NCBI GenBank assembly: GCA_051859045.1
Contig: JBHYGK010000004.1
Location: forward strand, 17,925-81,924
From: JBHYGK01 sp051859045
GTDB lineage: Bacteria > Pseudomonadota > Gammaproteobacteria > Xanthomonadales > Xanthomonadaceae
Reading direction: 5' to 3'
DNA length: 64,000 nt
In this document: positions 60,901-64,000 of the stretch, in pieces
How the letters are laid out: each line of letters begins with the position of its first letter
How positions within the stretch are numbered: position 1 is the first letter of the stretch
The notes under the pieces: generated by a model
Told to the model about the DNA's origin: nothing
Seen by the model: the letters and a program-made list of their open reading frames with translations, nothing else
The model's database searches: none
Position numbers and translations under genes: made by a program

Positions 60901-63900
60901 GCGGTGCGCGTGGAGCGCCGCCACGTCAGCGTGCTCACCCGCTCCGACGACGGCCTGTTCCGCTACGTCAGCCAGCTGCGCCGCGAGGTCCGCGACGACG
61001 CGCCGCTCGCGCTGCGCGCGGGCCCGCAGCGCCTGCGCCTGGACACCTCGGCGCCGGGCGACTTCACGCTGGAGCTGCGCGACGCCGACGGCGCCGTGCT
61101 CAACAGCGTCGACTACACCGTGGCCGGCGAGGCCGACCTCAGCCGCTCGCTCGACCGCAACGCCGAGCTGGCCATCACCCTCGACAAGGCCAGCTACGCG
61201 CCCGGCGAGGAGATCCAGCTCAGCCTGCGCGCCCCGTATCCGGGCCGCGGCCTGATCACGATCGAGCGCGACCGCGTCTACGCCCACGCCTGGTTCGAGG
61301 CCGACACCACCAGCTCGGTGCAGCGCATCCGCCTGCCCGAGGGCGTGGAGGGCAACGCCTACGTCAGCGTGCAGTACCTGCGCGACCCGGGCTCCGACGA
61401 GATCTACATGAGCCCGCTGAGCTGGGGCCTCGCGCCGTTCGCGATCGACCGCGAGGCGCGCACGCTGGGCGTGCGCATCGACGCGCCGGCCACCGCGCGC
61501 CCGGGCCAGGAGGTGGCGCTGCGCGTGGCCACGGACGCGCCCGCGCGGGTGGTGGTGTTCGCGGTGGACGAGGGCATCCTGCAGGTGGCCGGCTACCGCG
61601 TCGGCCAGCCGCTCGACCACTTCCTGCGCAAGCGCATGCACCAGGTGCGCACCCAGCAGATCCTCGACCTGCTGCTGCCCGAGTTCAGCCGGCTGGTGGC
61701 GATGGCCGCCCCCGGCGGCGATGGCGCCGGCGGCGCGGGCCGCCACCTCAACCCGTTCAAGCGCCGCGGCGAGGCGCCGGCGGTGTGGTGGTCGGGCATC
61801 GTCGAGGTCGATGGCGAGCGCACGCTGCGCTACGCCATGCCCGACCACTTCAACGGCGAGCTGAGGCTGGTGGCGGTGGCGGTGACCCCGGGCCGGGTGG
61901 GCCTCGCGGAGGGCCGCCAGCGCATCCGCGGCGACTTCGTGCTGACCCCGACCCTGCCCACCCATCTGGCGCCCGGTGACGTGTTCGAGCTGCCGGTCGG
62001 CATCAGCAACACCACCGAAGGCGCCGGCGACGCCGCGGTGCCCGTGGCCCTGGCGCTGGACCTGCCCGAGGGCCTGGCGCTCGAGGGCGAGCCGCCCGCG
62101 CCGCTGTCGCTCGCCCCGGGCGACGAGGGCACGGTGCGCGTGCGCCTGCGCGTCGGCGCCGAGCCCGGCACCCGTGCGATCGGCCTGCGCGCCTCGTCCG
62201 GCGGCCGCTCGGCGACCCGGCGCATCGAGGTCTCGGTGCGCCCGGCGCTGGTGGCCGAGGCCACCCTGGGCGTGGCGCGCGTGGATCGCCGCACGCCGGT
62301 GGAGGGCCTGCGCGACATGCACGACGCCTTCGCCACCCGCCAGCTCTCGGCCTCGGTCTCGCCGCTGGTGGCGGTGGACGGCCTGGGCGCCTGGCTGCAG
62401 GCCTACCCGCACGCCTGCACCGAGCAGCTGCTCAGCCGCGGCCTGCCGGGCCTGGTGGCGGCATCGCGGCCCGAGTTCGCCTCCGCGGACGCCCCGGTGG
62501 GCGCGTCGCTCGCCGGCCTGTTCGACGTGCTGCGCAGCCGCCAGAACGCCGAGGGCGGCATCGGGTACTGGAACGCCAGCCTGATGGCCGACCCCTTCAT
62601 CACCGGCTATGCCGCGCTGGCGATGGTGGAGGCCCGCGAGCGCGGGCAGCGCGTGCCCGACGACCTGCTCGAGGCCAGCAACCGTTGGCTGGCCGCGCAC
62701 GCCGCGGATGCGTCGATGACCTCGATGTACGCCCTGCGCACCCGCGCGCTGGCCACCTACCTGCTCGCCCGCCAGGGCCAGTCGGTGGGCGGCCTGCTCG
62801 CCGGCGTGCAGGCACAGCTCGAGCGCGACCAGCCGCAGCGCTGGCGCGAGGACACCGCGGGCCTGCTGGTGGCTTCGACCTACGCGCTGTTGCGCCAGGA
62901 CGCCGCGGCCCGGCCGCTGGCCGCGATCCAGCTGCGGCTGGCGCGCGAGGCGGCGGTGGGCGGCGAGGGCTTCGCGGAGTTCCGCGATCCGCGCGTCGAC
63001 CACGCGTGGCGCGTGTACCTGCTGCACCGCCACTTCCCGCGCGAGGCCGCCGGCCTGCCGGTCGAGGCGGTGGCGGCGCTGCTGGAGGCGGTGCGCGACG
63101 GCCGCTACAACACGCTGTCGGTGGCGATGACGGTGCTGGCCCTGGACGCGGCCGGCGGCGCCGACGGCGCGGCCCGGCCGACGCTGGAGCGCGCGCTGGC
63201 CGAGGGCGCGCCCGCGCCCTTCGGCGAGGCCCGCGGCCTGCTGGTGCGCGGCACGTTCGACGCCGCGCACCGCCGCCTGTGGGTGGCGCCGGGCGAGGGC
63301 GCGCCGGCCTGGCTGGTGCTGGCGCAGGCGGGCTTCGACCGCGTGGCCCCGCCGGCGGTGCAGGACCGCGGCCTGGAGCTGGTGCGCGACTACCTCGACG
63401 CCGAGGGCCGCCCGCTCACGGGCCCGGTGCGCCAGGGTGACGAGCTGGTGGTGCGGCTGCGGCTGCGCTCGCGCGGCGAGGCCACCTACGAGGACATCGC
63501 GATCGTCGACCTGCTGCCGGGCGGCGCCGAGCTGGTGCTGCAGCCGCCGGCCGCCGGCGAGGCGGGCGCCACCGACGCCGATGCCGCGCGCGCCGAGGCG
63601 GCCGCGCAGGGCTACGAGGGCGACGAGTACGCGGGCGGGGACGAGTACGCCGGCGAAGGCGAGGGCGGCGACGCCCCGCCGGTGCCGCAGGCCCCGGTGC
63701 TGGCGCTGCCCGGGTCGACGCTGGCGCTGCAGCACGCCGAGATGCGCGAGGACCGCGTGGTGCTCTACGCCATGGCGAGCCCCGAGATGGGCGAGCTGCG
63801 CTACCGCATCCGCGTGGCCAGCGCCGGCGAGTTCGCGCTGCCGCAGGCCCACGCCGAGTCGATGTACCGCCGCGACGTGATCGCGCGCGGCCCCGACGCC

Positions 63901-63933
63901 GGCCGGCTGGTGGTGCTGCCGGCGGCGGAGTGA
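57964..63933 (+). CDS. Membrane-anchored bacterial alpha-2-macroglobulin
   Basis: A 1989-residue periplasmic protein anchored by an N-terminal helix (about residues 62-81) rather than by a lipobox. Successive macroglobulin domains fill the body; 'DRGLYRPGERVNLGLVLR' and 'VVVFAVDEGILQV' are typical of the bacterial MG/ANG-type domains. The thioester Cys1485 is in 'YPHACTEQLLS' (CxEQ), followed by helical TED repeats, so it should trap proteases covalently. Near 1884-1903 is a Gly/Asp/Glu/Tyr-rich insert with a repeated 'DEYAG'. An alternative ATG at 57940 adds eight residues. The usual partner PbpC gene is not visible before the window ends. Confidence 0.93.
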   Translation: MNESTDPSAPRPDEGAAAHAAAPAPDAPRAGLGRRVLGDVAWQPPGWWTAARARVARHPGRWLGGTLAALALGAFGAGIALREPPPAPDAIVVEITAPAATRYDETPAIVAPLQVRFSAPVAPLAVIGAPGERAEEPRGLALRPAVAGTWTWIDDRQLAFAPAEDWPVGRRLELRIDPREALAPGVVLDAGERGFDTAPFTARIASQEFYQDPEDPAQKRGVYTLAFSHPVDAGTLEPRLVLAAQDGAGSELPAPAHAVRYDERRLQAWVQSAPLVLPENGGGLELRIAEGVKSTLGGEGAKAAAARVPLPALYSVSLDSLEATLVDNARHEPEQVLVLGFNQALRERDVAAGLEVWLLPERRVAKPGETEPQGGWPVPYPWSDGDVDDALLGRAERLALEPLPGEREWSTLHSARYGAPPGRRLYVRVAGGLRSFGGFVLGQRQQRVLQVPDYPQLLQFVGDGALLSLRGERRVTFVARNIPAVRMEVARVLPEQLHHLVAENSGRYAQPQLWSFSEDALVERSERRIVLPAGDPARAQYEGVDLGDELSPSRRGVFLLSLRELGEQDAALTPEQTLAQDAGWERDRRLVVLTDLGVIAKRELDGRRQVFVQSLSGGGAVAGARVRVIARNGATLVEAITDGDGRAVLPDIDAFTRERRAVMLTVSSGSDLSFLPLGDWSRTLDTSRFDVGGEANADDPGQLRALLFSDRGLYRPGERVNLGLVLRAADWSRSPAGLPMELVVTDPTGTVARRDRIAFGDDGFAEAAFTPAESAATGPWQAALFALGEDDRRTWVGETTVQVRDFQPDTLRVALRLSSENPAGWVHPEALEARVAVENLFGTPAQDRRVEGRLTLRPVLPSFAGWAGFRFHDPRAVRDGVAEPLQEARTDAEGRAALPLGLERFDRATYQLDLLVRAFEPGSGRGVAATASALVSEAEWLLGLRTPDPMDWIQRGQAREVELVAIGRDGAAIAREGLRAVRVERRHVSVLTRSDDGLFRYVSQLRREVRDDAPLALRAGPQRLRLDTSAPGDFTLELRDADGAVLNSVDYTVAGEADLSRSLDRNAELAITLDKASYAPGEEIQLSLRAPYPGRGLITIERDRVYAHAWFEADTTSSVQRIRLPEGVEGNAYVSVQYLRDPGSDEIYMSPLSWGLAPFAIDREARTLGVRIDAPATARPGQEVALRVATDAPARVVVFAVDEGILQVAGYRVGQPLDHFLRKRMHQVRTQQILDLLLPEFSRLVAMAAPGGDGAGGAGRHLNPFKRRGEAPAVWWSGIVEVDGERTLRYAMPDHFNGELRLVAVAVTPGRVGLAEGRQRIRGDFVLTPTLPTHLAPGDVFELPVGISNTTEGAGDAAVPVALALDLPEGLALEGEPPAPLSLAPGDEGTVRVRLRVGAEPGTRAIGLRASSGGRSATRRIEVSVRPALVAEATLGVARVDRRTPVEGLRDMHDAFATRQLSASVSPLVAVDGLGAWLQAYPHACTEQLLSRGLPGLVAASRPEFASADAPVGASLAGLFDVLRSRQNAEGGIGYWNASLMADPFITGYAALAMVEARERGQRVPDDLLEASNRWLAAHAADASMTSMYALRTRALATYLLARQGQSVGGLLAGVQAQLERDQPQRWREDTAGLLVASTYALLRQDAAARPLAAIQLRLAREAAVGGEGFAEFRDPRVDHAWRVYLLHRHFPREAAGLPVEAVAALLEAVRDGRYNTLSVAMTVLALDAAGGADGAARPTLERALAEGAPAPFGEARGLLVRGTFDAAHRRLWVAPGEGAPAWLVLAQAGFDRVAPPAVQDRGLELVRDYLDAEGRPLTGPVRQGDELVVRLRLRSRGEATYEDIAIVDLLPGGAELVLQPPAAGEAGATDADAARAEAAAQGYEGDEYAGGDEYAGEGEGGDAPPVPQAPVLALPGSTLALQHAEMREDRVVLYAMASPEMGELRYRIRVASAGEFALPQAHAESMYRRDVIARGPDAGRLVVLPAAE

Positions 63934-64000
63934 GCGCCGGCGCCGCCAGCGCCGCGGGGGGGGCGGGGCGCGCGCCGGCCCCGCCGGCCCCGCCGCCGCC

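Noticed and set aside
57307..63852. A very long open frame antisense to the alpha-2-macroglobulin and acyltransferase genes
   Set aside because: It is a by-product of high G+C in the third codon position. The translation is Arg/Ala/Gly/His-rich with no domain, and the opposite strand has clear conserved motifs.

Overview
The window is a contiguous piece of a very GC-rich gammaproteobacterial chromosome (roughly three quarters G+C by eye). Several loci point to the Xanthomonadales/Lysobacterales, in the Lysobacter or Luteimonas direction: two Ax21-family outer-membrane proteins, an oleABCD olefin cluster, PlsB, a UbiJ-UbiB pair, and a sigma factor/Ser-Thr kinase pair of the ECF43 type. The species cannot be fixed from sequence alone. 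Genes are packed on both strands. No gene-free gap exceeds about 300 bases, and I saw no insertion sequence, prophage, CRISPR array, tRNA or rRNA.

Layout. 1-7.8 kb: the end of a glutamine amidotransferase, a BPSS1780-type membrane protein, tatABC followed by an RDD protein (minus strand), a SYLF lipid-binding protein, hemH with an alpha/beta hydrolase, a YgjP-type metallopeptidase and a small secreted protein. 7.9-20.2 kb: rdgC, ttcA, a YdcH-like protein, plsB, a lipoprotein, pyrF, an e(P4)-type phosphatase, rep, two tandem Sel1-like secreted paralogues and tdk. 20.2-25.2 kb: a membrane Ser/Thr kinase with TPRs and its ECF sigma factor, mutM, and an EF-hand mini-protein. 25.2-37.5 kb: an acetate-utilisation region, detailed below. 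37.6-44.3 kb: rpmB-rpmG, a sugar-nucleotide epimerase, parAB-rsmG, a short SPFH-like protein, two Ax21-family proteins and trmL. 44.4-57.8 kb: a secreted protein, an M16 peptidase, a DUF4156 protein, oleABCD, ubiJ-ubiB, a RluA-type pseudouridine synthase, arfB and a small acyltransferase. 58-63.9 kb: one very large membrane-anchored alpha-2-macroglobulin.

How genes work together. The region from 25.2 to 37.5 kb is the most coherent functional block. It holds a two-part sodium:solute symporter, a DcaP-like porin, acetyl-CoA synthetase, a LuxR-type regulator and a symporter-fused hybrid histidine kinase (a CrbR/CrbS-like pair), a cNMP/CBS/nucleotidyltransferase protein and a DnaQ-like exonuclease. 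Together these look like sensing, outer- and inner-membrane uptake, activation and control of acetate or a similar small carboxylate. The sigma factor/kinase pair looks like a phosphorylation-gated transcription switch, because the sigma factor has threonines where an acidic patch normally sits in region 2.2. oleABCD encodes head-to-head condensation of fatty acyl chains to long-chain olefins. tatABC is a complete twin-arginine translocase. rsmG-parA-parB is the usual chromosome-partition neighbourhood, but here rsmG has no ATG, GTG or TTG at the position its family needs.
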